Assembly (NCBI GenBank): GCA_028693055.1
Contig: JAQUWD010000025.1
Coordinates: 1-50,259, forward strand
Direction of reading: 5' to 3'
Origin: Eubacteriales bacterium
GTDB taxonomy: Bacteria > Bacillota > Clostridia > Christensenellales > Aristaeellaceae
Length of the DNA stretch: 50,259 bases
This document shows, in pieces, positions 26,082 through 33,236 of the stretch. A program made the position numbers and the translations under genes. Below the pieces are notes generated by a model that made no database searches, was not told the origin of the DNA, and worked only from the letters and a program-made list of their open reading frames with translations. Each line of letters opens with the position of its first letter. Position 1 is the stretch's first letter.

Positions 26082-27392
26082 CTATTGCTGTACGAACACA
26101 CTGCCCGTCATGCGATCTTGAATGATTTTCAGGCAGCGCTCCATTATGGAAGCCTGATCTTTTTCTACGTAATTAGGCGGCGTAGCAGCACTGTTGAGCA
26201 CACGGTAACGTTGAACACCATTTTCTTTCCCACGCCAGCAATAGGTAGGGGTGTAGGACAGATCATCAAAGGCTACGCTGTCCGTTGAGGGGGAATAAAC
26301 AACATTCATATGGAGCAGGATTCCTGCCAGATTCGTACGCTTATCTCGATTATAGGTAAAGAGATTGCCCATATTATAGGCACAAAGCACGGGATGATAG
26401 CGAGTGTCCCCTCGGTTGGCCGTTAGCATTTCTACGCCCAGGAAAGTGTCGGCGTGACTTCCCAAGATGATATCGGCGCCAGCATCCGCTATGGATTGCG
26501 CTAGCTCCCGCTGTGCCTTTGTAGGCTCGCTTGCACTCGTCTTTCCCCAGCACAAGGACACGATCACAACCTGAGCGCCTCGTTGACGTACAGCTTGGAG
26601 CTCTGACTGTATAACGGATAAGTCAAGGTCGGCAAAGGCATAGGCTTGTTCCTCGGCGGTGGTTTTCTTTTTTCCGGTAGAACTGAGCTCGCTTTGATAG
26701 CTAAGAAATGCAACCTGAATACCATTCACCAATTCAATGGGCGGTTCATTCCGCTCATCCTGTGAGACGTACAAGCCATATGGGAACATTCCGGCGGCTT
26801 GTATGCTTTGCTTTGTGGCGGAAAGCCCGTTGATTCCACTATCAAGAGCGGCGGGATGTCCAACAGAGAATACGTCGATTCCTGCTTGTTGAAAGGCGAT
26901 TAACGCTTCTGCGGGTAAGTTGGAGTCAGATAGTTTTTCACTGGGAATGACATTATCCTCTAGTGTGGCAACAGTTAAATCCGAGGTTAAAGAGGAGGAA
27001 AGCGGCTCGAAAAGCAGTTGAAACTGATAGCCACTGTCGTCAGTCAACGTTTTTTGCACAGCGGAATTCGTCTTGATGCTTCCTGCCGCGCACAGGGTGA
27101 AGCTTAATTCCGCTGCTACCGTCGGCGTAGGTTCTGCTGTGCTTTGCAAAACAGTTTGCTGGGGAAGCGGCGTGTTTTGCGGTTTCACGGTTACGCCTGC
27201 ACCATTTTTTAGATAAGAAATCTGGGATAACGATTGATCGATTGCAACAGCCAATTCGGATGCGTTCACCCGCACATCCTCCTGACCTGTTAGGCGGGGG
27301 AGAAGGGCAAAGAAGCCGGCTAAAACCAAGCAAGTGACGGTCAACATTGTTATGGTTCCCAAAGAAACGCCACGTCTTTTCCGCCGCTTCAT
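26082..27392 (-). CDS. Degenerate CapA/PgsA-like membrane-anchored protein
   Basis: A 436-residue protein with a basic N-terminus (MKRRKRRG), one membrane helix (ITMLTVTCLVLAGFFALL), a low-complexity Pro/Thr linker and a C-terminal domain of the CapA (poly-gamma-glutamate synthesis) metallophosphatase-like family outside the membrane. The layout DSGINGLSATKQSIQAAGM and ADAGADIILGSHADTFLGVE plus YNMGNLF matches the family. However, expected metal ligands are changed: NNH is GHP, HWG is CWG, GSHPH is GSHAD. It may therefore have lost catalysis and act as a structural or binding protein. The ATG at 27392 has AGGAGGACAGAC directly upstream; longer frames lack a site. Confidence 0.78.
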   Translation of the reverse strand: MKRRKRRGVSLGTITMLTVTCLVLAGFFALLPRLTGQEDVRVNASELAVAIDQSLSQISYLKNGAGVTVKPQNTPLPQQTVLQSTAEPTPTVAAELSFTLCAAGSIKTNSAVQKTLTDDSGYQFQLLFEPLSSSLTSDLTVATLEDNVIPSEKLSDSNLPAEALIAFQQAGIDVFSVGHPAALDSGINGLSATKQSIQAAGMFPYGLYVSQDERNEPPIELVNGIQVAFLSYQSELSSTGKKKTTAEEQAYAFADLDLSVIQSELQAVRQRGAQVVIVSLCWGKTSASEPTKAQRELAQSIADAGADIILGSHADTFLGVEMLTANRGDTRYHPVLCAYNMGNLFTYNRDKRTNLAGILLHMNVVYSPSTDSVAFDDLSYTPTYCWRGKENGVQRYRVLNSAATPPNYVEKDQASIMERCLKIIQDRMTGSVFVQQ

Positions 27393-27408
27393 GTCTGTCC
27401 TCCTAGAC

Positions 27409-27422
27409 TGCGCATATGCGCA
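27409..27422 (-). promoter_or_regulatory. 14-bp perfect palindrome in the leader of the CapA-like gene
   Basis: TGCGCATATGCGCA lies 16 bp upstream of the start codon, just before the ribosome binding site. It could be an operator or form a short hairpin next to the RBS. No family is recognised. Confidence 0.35.
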
Positions 27423-27424
27423 AA

Positions 27425-27464
27425 ATATCATTGAATGCTTGACCAACGATTCATGCAATGATAT
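27425..27464. promoter_or_regulatory. Imperfect inverted repeat between divergent genes
   Basis: ATATCATTG (27425-27433) and CAATGATAT (27456-27464) are exact complements; with the next bases the match is 12 of 13. The repeat brackets the -35 and overlaps the -10 of the candidate promoter at 27439-27467, a good place for a repressor serving both divergent genes. Confidence 0.45.
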
Positions 27465-27467
27465 CAT
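27439..27467 (+). promoter_or_regulatory. Probable promoter of the sugar isomerase/epimerase gene
   Basis: TTGACC (27439-27444), 17-bp spacer, TATCAT (27462-27467), 36 bp before the ATG at 27504. Confidence 0.5.
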
Positions 27468-27503
27468 AATCAGGATACTTATGCAAGATAAGGAGTTTTT
27501 GCC

Positions 27504-28307
27504 ATGAAGATCAGCTTTTCGACTTTGGGCTGCCCCCGTTGGAGCTGGCAGGAGATTACCGCAACGGCTTGTGATTTGGGATACAACGGTATTGAAGTTC
27601 GTGGTGTCGGCAAGGACATTTCCGTTCCTACCATTCCCGCATTTTCTGACGCAAACGTAAAAGATTCAGTCTCAAACCTCAAGCGGCTCGGATTGCAAAT
27701 TCCCTGTCTAGACAGCGATTGCTGCATTCATCTGCATGAGAACGAAAAAGCGGTCAATGAAGAGATCCAGTCTTATATTGTTCTTGCAGAAAAGCTGGGT
27801 TCTCCTTATGTTCGCATTATGGCTACCGCGCCGGTTCCGCAGCCTGTGGGAACGGTTGATGAGAGCTTCGTTCGCGACCGTGCGGTAGAGCTTGGCCATT
27901 ATGCCATGGAGCATCACGTTAAGCTATTAATTGAAACCCATGGAGTTTGGAGCGACAGCGAAAAGCTGGCAAGGCTGTTAAGCACGATTAGCTGTGATGG
28001 CGTCGGCGCGCTATGGGATGTGCACCATCCCTATCGTTTTATGGGAGAACGGCCGGAAACAACCTTCCAAAATCTGCGCCCATGGCTATGTCACACTCAT
28101 TTCAAGGATAGCGTGGCTACCGATGACGGCTATCGTTATTCTCTGCCCGGGTTTGGGGACGTACCGCTGGCTGATATCGTATCAGTTTTAAAGAATGGCG
28201 GATACGATGGCTTTTACTCCTTAGAATGGGTTAAACGCTGGGATATGACCTTGGAAGAGCCCGGCATTGTATTTGCACATTTTGCAACCTATATGCAGAC
28301 TTTATAA
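27504..28307 (+). CDS. Sugar phosphate isomerase/epimerase (TIM-barrel, IolE/IolI type)
   Basis: A 267-residue cytoplasmic protein of the xylose isomerase-like/AP endonuclease 2 barrel family. The metal site can be read in the usual order: Glu in LLIETHG, Asp and His in ALWDVHHPYRF, His in LCHTHFKD and Glu in YSLEWVKRW. The opening strand KISFSTLGCP and the GYNGIEVRG segment are typical of strands 1 and 2. Members act on inositol-derived ketoses, tagatose-type sugars or related compounds; the substrate cannot be named. The ATG has AAGGAG about ten bases upstream. It is a single-gene unit ended by a strong hairpin and divergent from the CapA-like gene. Confidence 0.88.
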   Translation: MKISFSTLGCPRWSWQEITATACDLGYNGIEVRGVGKDISVPTIPAFSDANVKDSVSNLKRLGLQIPCLDSDCCIHLHENEKAVNEEIQSYIVLAEKLGSPYVRIMATAPVPQPVGTVDESFVRDRAVELGHYAMEHHVKLLIETHGVWSDSEKLARLLSTISCDGVGALWDVHHPYRFMGERPETTFQNLRPWLCHTHFKDSVATDDGYRYSLPGFGDVPLADIVSVLKNGGYDGFYSLEWVKRWDMTLEEPGIVFAHFATYMQTL

Positions 28308-28312
28308 ACAGC

Positions 28313-28349
28313 ACAAGCCGCATGAGATATAAAAACTCATGCGGCTTGT
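28313..28349. terminator. Bidirectional hairpin between convergent genes
   Basis: A perfect 14-bp stem, ACAAGCCGCATGAG (28313-28326) with CTCATGCGGCTTGT (28336-28349) and a 9-base loop, sits between the isomerase (ends 28307) and the lipoprotein gene on the other strand (ends 28365). The T-tracts on both sides are weak. Confidence 0.72.
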
Positions 28350-28364
28350 ATTTGTTCGCAGAAA

Positions 28365-29912
28365 TCAGTAGAGCGGAAAGAAGTCGCCGTACCAATATAT
28401 TTTGCCTGAAAAACCCTCCGGCGGCGTACCGGATATAAAAAAATTGACGCATTGAGCATAGGACTCATTACACAGTGTATTGACCATCGCATAAGCCAGC
28501 ATTCGTTCTTGCTGTTCTGCCATGCCCTGTCCGCTTGCACGGAAGGAGGTGGCGAAATTAACCAGAAGGCGCTGCCCGGATAATGCTAAGCCTAAAATGT
28601 CAGCATCCTCGATGCTATCTTTTGGCATCACCGCCGATAGGCCTTGCACCTGATCATAGGCTTGAGGCCCGTTAGATAATTCCTGTAACAGTGCGCGTGG
28701 ACTTTGCTTTTGATTGTACGGCACGGGACGTAAAGTGGCCGTTAGACTTTGGGCAGTTTCATCCACAAAGTATAACGTACAAAGATCATATAGCAGCGTC
28801 GCATAATCCGAACGCCGCTGAACCATGTCGGTAAAAAGCACGGAGCTGGTGAAGCTGTCGTTCAGCATCAAGGTTTCAATCGGCTGTTCACCCACTCTTA
28901 CGGTAATCCCCGCCACGCTGGGGAAAAAAGTGGTTAATGTATAACAAAGGGAGGCCATGCAGTTTGCACGGCTTAAATGATGGGCTTCTAGCATTTCATC
29001 CAACGTAAAGGAGAAGCTTAAGGAAATCACTTGTCCACCTAGCGTATCCGAATAGTCAACGGAGGGCTTGTCAGTCAAAAGATCGCTCAATAGGGGCAGC
29101 GTAGGAGAACCGATACTGTCTAGCTGTGGGCCCTTTGCCAGCTCTTGTAAGAGCGTAACAACCATGTCAGGCACCAGCTGATTCGTAAAAGCGCAGACGC
29201 GCACCTCGCCTATAATACCCGGCGTATCGGCAAGCGGGAAATAAAGCGTCGCATTGGTGGAAAACGACTTTGTTCCTGCACTTTCGTTCGCTTGTACCCG
29301 TCTGGATAGCTTCTGCTCATAAATCGCATCTATATCCTCGCCTAGGCTGCGGCTAAAGGCTCCCATTGGCAAGGTATTTGATACATCTAGACCAACCGCT
29401 CGATCCACCACAAGAAAATTAACATAATCAACGTTAGATGCTTCTGTTAAGGTGTTGGTGATGGCTTGAAAGGTAAGATAGAGCTCGTTACGGCTGATTT
29501 GCAGCGCTGAGGCGGCTAGATTGACAGTAGCAGTATTTCCGCTTACCTCTACTGGATTAACCCCATAGAGGGCTAGATGAACGCCGTTTCCCAACGCGGC
29601 GGCGAGATCGGTGCTGGAATGGTTCAACAATGCCCGCACAAGGCTTTCCTCTGCCGGCCTGGACGCCACAAAGGTGACGGGATCGGTTATTGCGACAAGT
29701 CTGCTAGCATTATGACGAGGCAAGTAAAGCGTTGCGTTTGCGGTATACTCCAACGCCGCATCTCCGATTGGAGCCACGGCGCTCGTATGTGCTGGCGGCA
29801 GCGTGATCTCCGGAGGAGTGCCCGAAATAGGCAGATTGCTGGTGCACCCGCATACCAGTAGCGAAAGGGAGCAAAGCACGACCCAGATAGCCGTTTTCTT
29901 TATTTTCACCAT
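28365..29912 (-). CDS. Lipoprotein with two GerMN domains
   Basis: A 515-residue exported lipoprotein. The signal (KKTAIWVVLCSLSLLVCGC) ends in a lipobox with Cys at LVCGC|TS. Two or more GerMN-type repeats follow, each with the pattern 'ATLYLPRH/ATLYFPLA ... LVRALLNHSS/LLQELAKGPQ ... V.L.ALQ'; GerMN domains are beta-alpha modules found in spore germination protein GerM and in LpqB of actinobacteria and are thought to bind cell-wall glycan. The last part (FFISGTPPEGFSGKIYWYG) resembles the family end. The ATG at 29912 has AAAGGAG at spacing 6. It follows the other GerMN lipoprotein by 13 bp at the end of the regulator-kinase operon. Confidence 0.85.
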   Translation of the reverse strand: MVKIKKTAIWVVLCSLSLLVCGCTSNLPISGTPPEITLPPAHTSAVAPIGDAALEYTANATLYLPRHNASRLVAITDPVTFVASRPAEESLVRALLNHSSTDLAAALGNGVHLALYGVNPVEVSGNTATVNLAASALQISRNELYLTFQAITNTLTEASNVDYVNFLVVDRAVGLDVSNTLPMGAFSRSLGEDIDAIYEQKLSRRVQANESAGTKSFSTNATLYFPLADTPGIIGEVRVCAFTNQLVPDMVVTLLQELAKGPQLDSIGSPTLPLLSDLLTDKPSVDYSDTLGGQVISLSFSFTLDEMLEAHHLSRANCMASLCYTLTTFFPSVAGITVRVGEQPIETLMLNDSFTSSVLFTDMVQRRSDYATLLYDLCTLYFVDETAQSLTATLRPVPYNQKQSPRALLQELSNGPQAYDQVQGLSAVMPKDSIEDADILGLALSGQRLLVNFATSFRASGQGMAEQQERMLAYAMVNTLCNESYAQCVNFFISGTPPEGFSGKIYWYGDFFPLY

Positions 29913-29925
29913 CTTCAGCTCCTTT

Positions 29926-30897
29926 TCACTGCACCTGTAACAGCTTTTGTAGGGTTGAATAATTGATTTTCCAAATACCATTTTCGCGTACCAACCGTAT
30001 GGGATAGGCGGTTATTTGAAGGTTGGAACCACCGCTCAACACATCCAAATCGAGGGAAAGAATTGCATGAGCGCCATCCTCTAAAACCGTACCTGGGCTA
30101 ACTGAAAACTTTGTTAAGGACGGAGCGTCATCCACCGTTTTGCAAAAGCTTTCATATATCGGTTTGGTTTCATAGTCTGCATAGGAAGCGGTAAAGTTGT
30201 ATAGCGTTTGATAATCCTTTTCCTTCCATGCCTTTAATACCAGAAAAGCCGTATGATAGGGCGTTAGTAAAACGGTTTCGTCACGATACTGAGGATCGGT
30301 AGGCCCGGTTTGGTCATTCAAAAAGTAGCTTCGGTTTAACCGTAGGTTTTCCGTTGCCGTATCTGAACGTTGTATCATCAACTGCACTTTTTCATAGGAG
30401 AAATTATCTGTTACGGTATTGACAAGGCTTTGAACGGTTAAACGTCTACGAAGGGGAGCCTCTGTTACCCAATCCGTTTGGGTTTTCCAATCCTGTGGAA
30501 TGCCATCCTCCAAAAAGGCCGCATTCAAAGTAATGGTCAACATTTGTTCGCTCACAGTGACGTCCACAATTTTCACGTTTTCTTGCAGTAGCTTTCTTAA
30601 CTCGATGCGTTCGGCAGACGGTCCATCCAGCAATGCGCGTAATACCGCCATTTCATTGCTTTCATCCTTTGGAACCACCAAGGTTCTTTTTTCTCCAGCT
30701 AGCATTTCGGTATCTAAATAACGAAAATATAGCACAGCCTCTATTTCAGTCGTTGTGGTAGCAGAAGCAGAGTGAAGCGCTATGGGAACGTCCGGCACAG
30801 CCGTAGCCTCTGCTTGCGTCAAAGGGTTTTGTTCGCAGGCATTTAAAAAGACCAGCGCCAATAGACAAAAACAGAGCAACAGGAGTTTCTTTTTCAC
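29926..30897 (-). CDS. GerMN-domain lipoprotein with C-terminal NTF2-like domain
   Basis: A 323-residue lipoprotein starting at a GTG (30897) after GGGGGAAA. The signal LLLLCFCLLALVFLNAC has the lipobox LNAC|E. One GerMN domain (about 45-215) shows VLYFRYLDTEMLAGEKRT, VLRALLDGPSAERIELRKLL and TLNAAFLED. The C-terminal part (about 220-323; AFLVLKAWKEKDYQTLYNF then IRLVRENGIWKIN) looks like an NTF2/DUF4878-type fold. Position directly after the kinase gene (11 bp) suggests that it senses or tunes the same envelope signal, as LpqB does for MtrB. Confidence 0.83.
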   Translation of the reverse strand: MKKKLLLLCFCLLALVFLNACEQNPLTQAEATAVPDVPIALHSASATTTTEIEAVLYFRYLDTEMLAGEKRTLVVPKDESNEMAVLRALLDGPSAERIELRKLLQENVKIVDVTVSEQMLTITLNAAFLEDGIPQDWKTQTDWVTEAPLRRRLTVQSLVNTVTDNFSYEKVQLMIQRSDTATENLRLNRSYFLNDQTGPTDPQYRDETVLLTPYHTAFLVLKAWKEKDYQTLYNFTASYADYETKPIYESFCKTVDDAPSLTKFSVSPGTVLEDGAHAILSLDLDVLSGGSNLQITAYPIRLVRENGIWKINYSTLQKLLQVQ

Positions 30898-30908
30898 GCC
30901 ATTTCCCC

Positions 30909-32444
30909 CTAGCCTTGATGAATCGGCAGTTCGACTGTAAAGGTAGCGCCATGGCCTTCTTCGCTTTCCACCGATACGCTGCCTCCGTGCATTAACACCA
31001 TTTGATGCACGATACTTAAACCCAGCCCAGTACCGCCGGTTTCTCGACTGCGCGCCTTATCAACCCGATAGAAGCGATCAAAAATATGCGGCTGGTCTTC
31101 CTTTGGAATGCCTGGGCCGTTATCGGTTACCGTCAAAACCGCGTCTCTGCCGGAACGAATCAAGCGCACTCGTATGGAGCCGCCTTCCTGGGTGTACTTT
31201 AACGCATTTTCCATTAGATTATAGACAACTTGGCTTAGCTTGGCACAGTCGGCGTACATATCGCAGCGGTCGTTAATCGCCAGCTTTAGCTCCTGATGAT
31301 GCATTTCAGCCACCGGCTGCAACCGATGGGCGGTATCCTTCACTACTTGAGAAAGGCTAAAGGTGGTACGGTTGAGACGCATGGTTTGTGAGTCCATGCT
31401 GACCAAAGTTAATAGATCTCCAATGATCATATTTAACCGATCAATTTCTTTGTTGATGTCCGTTAAGAACTCGGTTCGAACCGCTTGTTCCATATCAGGC
31501 TGATAAATAATGCTTTCCAAAAGAATTTTCATGGTGGCAAGAGGCGTTTTCAGCTCATGGCTGGCATTGGATACAAACTGGTTGCGACTGCTATCAAGCA
31601 TTTCCAGCTTTTCGGACATTGCGTTAAAGGTTTCAGATAGCTTGCGCATTTCTCCACTGCCGCGGGTCGGCACGCGTACAGAAAAATCACCATGGCCCAT
31701 GCGTTGAATACTGCGCGTAAGCGCAGCGATGGGACGGGTTAATACCCGAGAAAAGACAAGGGCTATCGCCATTGCAGCAGCGGCGGCTACAAGGAAATAC
31801 AAAACCATCCGGTCCTGCAGGGCAAACAGCCGCTCCATCATGTCTTGAATGGGCGATGAAAAAAGCAGTACGCCAATGATGGTCCCATCTTGGCTTAACG
31901 CCGAGGTGCAGTACGCCACCCATTCAGAGGTAGTATCATATCTCTTCAGGAAATGAAAGTCCAAGCTTTGATCAGCGCTCTCATTGAGCTGATGCACGCC
32001 GTAATCCGCCGTTTGATTCAAAGCAAGAATGCCAATCACTTCTGGCAGCTCCAAACGGGAGCCGTTTAATTCAGAAAAGCTGTCCAGCTGAACCTTACCG
32101 CTTTCATCCAGCACCATCAGCCGTCCGCCCATTTCCCCGCTGGCCGTTTCCAAACGCTGCTGTAAGGCGCTCATTTGTGAAGTACGATAAAGCAAGCTTA
32201 CCTCTGCAGCAAGCTGATCCGTATTGGCGCGGTCCTGCCGCATACGATCCGTAAACAAATAATCGCCTACCAGCCCAATGAGAGAGGTTGCTACCGCATA
32301 GTAGCTAACTCCGACAATGAGCAGGAAGGCAAGTAAAATTTTCCAACGGATAGAAGCAAATGGGTTGTTAATCTTTATCGGTGAAATAGTAACCCACTCC
32401 CCACTTCGTGAAGATAAACTCTGGCTGAGCGGGATTCCTTTCAA
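30909..32444 (-). CDS. WalK/PhoR-type sensor histidine kinase
   Basis: About 511 residues if the TTG at 32444 is used; that start has a weak site and overlaps the regulator by 77 bp. The only better-placed codon is an ATT at 32387 behind GGGGAGTGGG, which would give 492 residues. Parts: membrane helix 1 (ILLAFLLIVGVSYYAVA), an extracytoplasmic domain of about 140 residues, membrane helix 2 (MVLYFLVAAAAAMAIALVFS), HAMP (PIAALTRSIQRMGHGDFSVR), HisKA with the phosphoacceptor His in NASHELKTPLATMK, and a complete ATPase domain (NLMENALKYT, DNGPGIPKEDQPHIFDRFYR, GTGLGLSIVHQMV). It is coupled to the upstream regulator and followed by two GerMN lipoproteins. Confidence 0.9.
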   Translation of the reverse strand: MKGIPLSQSLSSRSGEWVTISPIKINNPFASIRWKILLAFLLIVGVSYYAVATSLIGLVGDYLFTDRMRQDRANTDQLAAEVSLLYRTSQMSALQQRLETASGEMGGRLMVLDESGKVQLDSFSELNGSRLELPEVIGILALNQTADYGVHQLNESADQSLDFHFLKRYDTTSEWVAYCTSALSQDGTIIGVLLFSSPIQDMMERLFALQDRMVLYFLVAAAAAMAIALVFSRVLTRPIAALTRSIQRMGHGDFSVRVPTRGSGEMRKLSETFNAMSEKLEMLDSSRNQFVSNASHELKTPLATMKILLESIIYQPDMEQAVRTEFLTDINKEIDRLNMIIGDLLTLVSMDSQTMRLNRTTFSLSQVVKDTAHRLQPVAEMHHQELKLAINDRCDMYADCAKLSQVVYNLMENALKYTQEGGSIRVRLIRSGRDAVLTVTDNGPGIPKEDQPHIFDRFYRVDKARSRETGGTGLGLSIVHQMVLMHGGSVSVESEEGHGATFTVELPIHQG

Positions 32445-33060
32445 TTTTCTCGCGCAGTCGGCGAATATGCACGTCTACCGTACGCGCGTCGCCCGTATAA
32501 TCGTATTTCCATACGGTTTCCAGCAGAGATTCACGGCTGAATACCTTTCCTCTATTGCTCACAAATACCTGAAGTAGATCAAATTCCTTTGCTGTCAGCC
32601 GCACCTCGCTGCCGCCTAGGGTTACGGAACGGTTGATGGAGTTGATTTCCATATCGTGCACCCGTAGCGTCCGGCGGCTATCGTTCTGTGTGGAGGCAGC
32701 AGTGCGCCGCATGATTGTTTTAATACGGGCCTTTACTTCTAGAATATTAAACGGCTTAGTCATATAATCGTCCGCGCCGTATTCAAGGCCCAATATCTTA
32801 TCAATCTGTTCGCCCTTAGCAGTCAGCATAATAATTGGCACGTTGCTGTGCTCGCGGATTCGCTGGCATACCGTAATACCGTCTACCTTGGGAAGCATTA
32901 CATCCAGCAGAATAAAGTCATAATGCCCGGCGAAGAATTTGGTCAACGCCTCTTCCCCGTCAGCGGCAGAATCCGTTTCAAAACCCTCTTGTTCAAGCGT
33001 ATATTTCAAACCTTTTACAATTAGCGGTTCATCGTCAACCAGCAGAATTCGCTTTGCCAT
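32368..33060 (-). CDS. OmpR/PhoB-family response regulator (WalR/MtrA-like)
   Basis: A 230-residue response regulator. Receiver: ILLVDDEPLIVKGL, phosphoacceptor Asp53 in FILLDVMLPKVDG, GADDYMTKPF. Winged helix: RLTAKEFDLLQVFVSNRGKVFSRE, DARTVDVHIRRLREKIE and KWGVGYYF. The ATG at 33060 gives the normal N-terminus, with AAAGGAACG upstream. It heads an operon of regulator, kinase and two GerMN lipoproteins and has its own promoter at 33120-33148, over which a TTTACA direct repeat suggests autoregulation. The similarity to WalR/MtrA is general for this subfamily; the operon contents favour the MtrA comparison. Confidence 0.93.
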   Translation of the reverse strand: MAKRILLVDDEPLIVKGLKYTLEQEGFETDSAADGEEALTKFFAGHYDFILLDVMLPKVDGITVCQRIREHSNVPIIMLTAKGEQIDKILGLEYGADDYMTKPFNILEVKARIKTIMRRTAASTQNDSRRTLRVHDMEINSINRSVTLGGSEVRLTAKEFDLLQVFVSNRGKVFSRESLLETVWKYDYTGDARTVDVHIRRLREKIERNPAQPEFIFTKWGVGYYFTDKD

Positions 33061-33102
33061 AGGCTTCGTTCCTTTCATCCTATGATGTGCGGTAATCAAT
33101 TA

Positions 33103-33120
33103 TTTACAGCACTGTTTACA
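33103..33120 (-). promoter_or_regulatory. TTTACA direct repeat overlapping the regulator's promoter
   Basis: On the plus strand TTTACA occurs at 33103-33108 and 33115-33120 (TGTAAA on the coding strand), 12 bases apart. The second copy touches the -10. OmpR-family regulators bind such paired hexamers about one helical turn apart, so this may be the site for autoregulation. Confidence 0.35.
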
Positions 33121-33148
33121 TTGTAAAATGAAATGTGAAAAAAATCAA
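33120..33148 (-). promoter_or_regulatory. Sigma-A promoter of the regulator-kinase-GerMN operon
   Basis: On the minus strand TTGATT (33148-33143), 17-bp spacer, TACAAT (33125-33120). The leader to the ATG at 33060 is about 53 bases. Confidence 0.6.
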
Positions 33149-33199
33149 GAGTTTTTGAAACATATTATTCACAATTTAGCGAAAAAGACAATTGTGGTG

Positions 33200-33231
33200 A
33201 AAACCTCTCTGCCGATTGATCAGAAGGGAGG
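33200..33231 (-). terminator. Possible bulged terminator after the zinc-ribbon protein gene
   Basis: Read on the minus strand, a stem CCTC-(CCT)-TCTG with CAGAGAGG is followed by TTTTC, just after the stop at 33237. The three-base bulge makes it a weak call. Confidence 0.32.
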
Positions 33232-33236
33232 AATTA

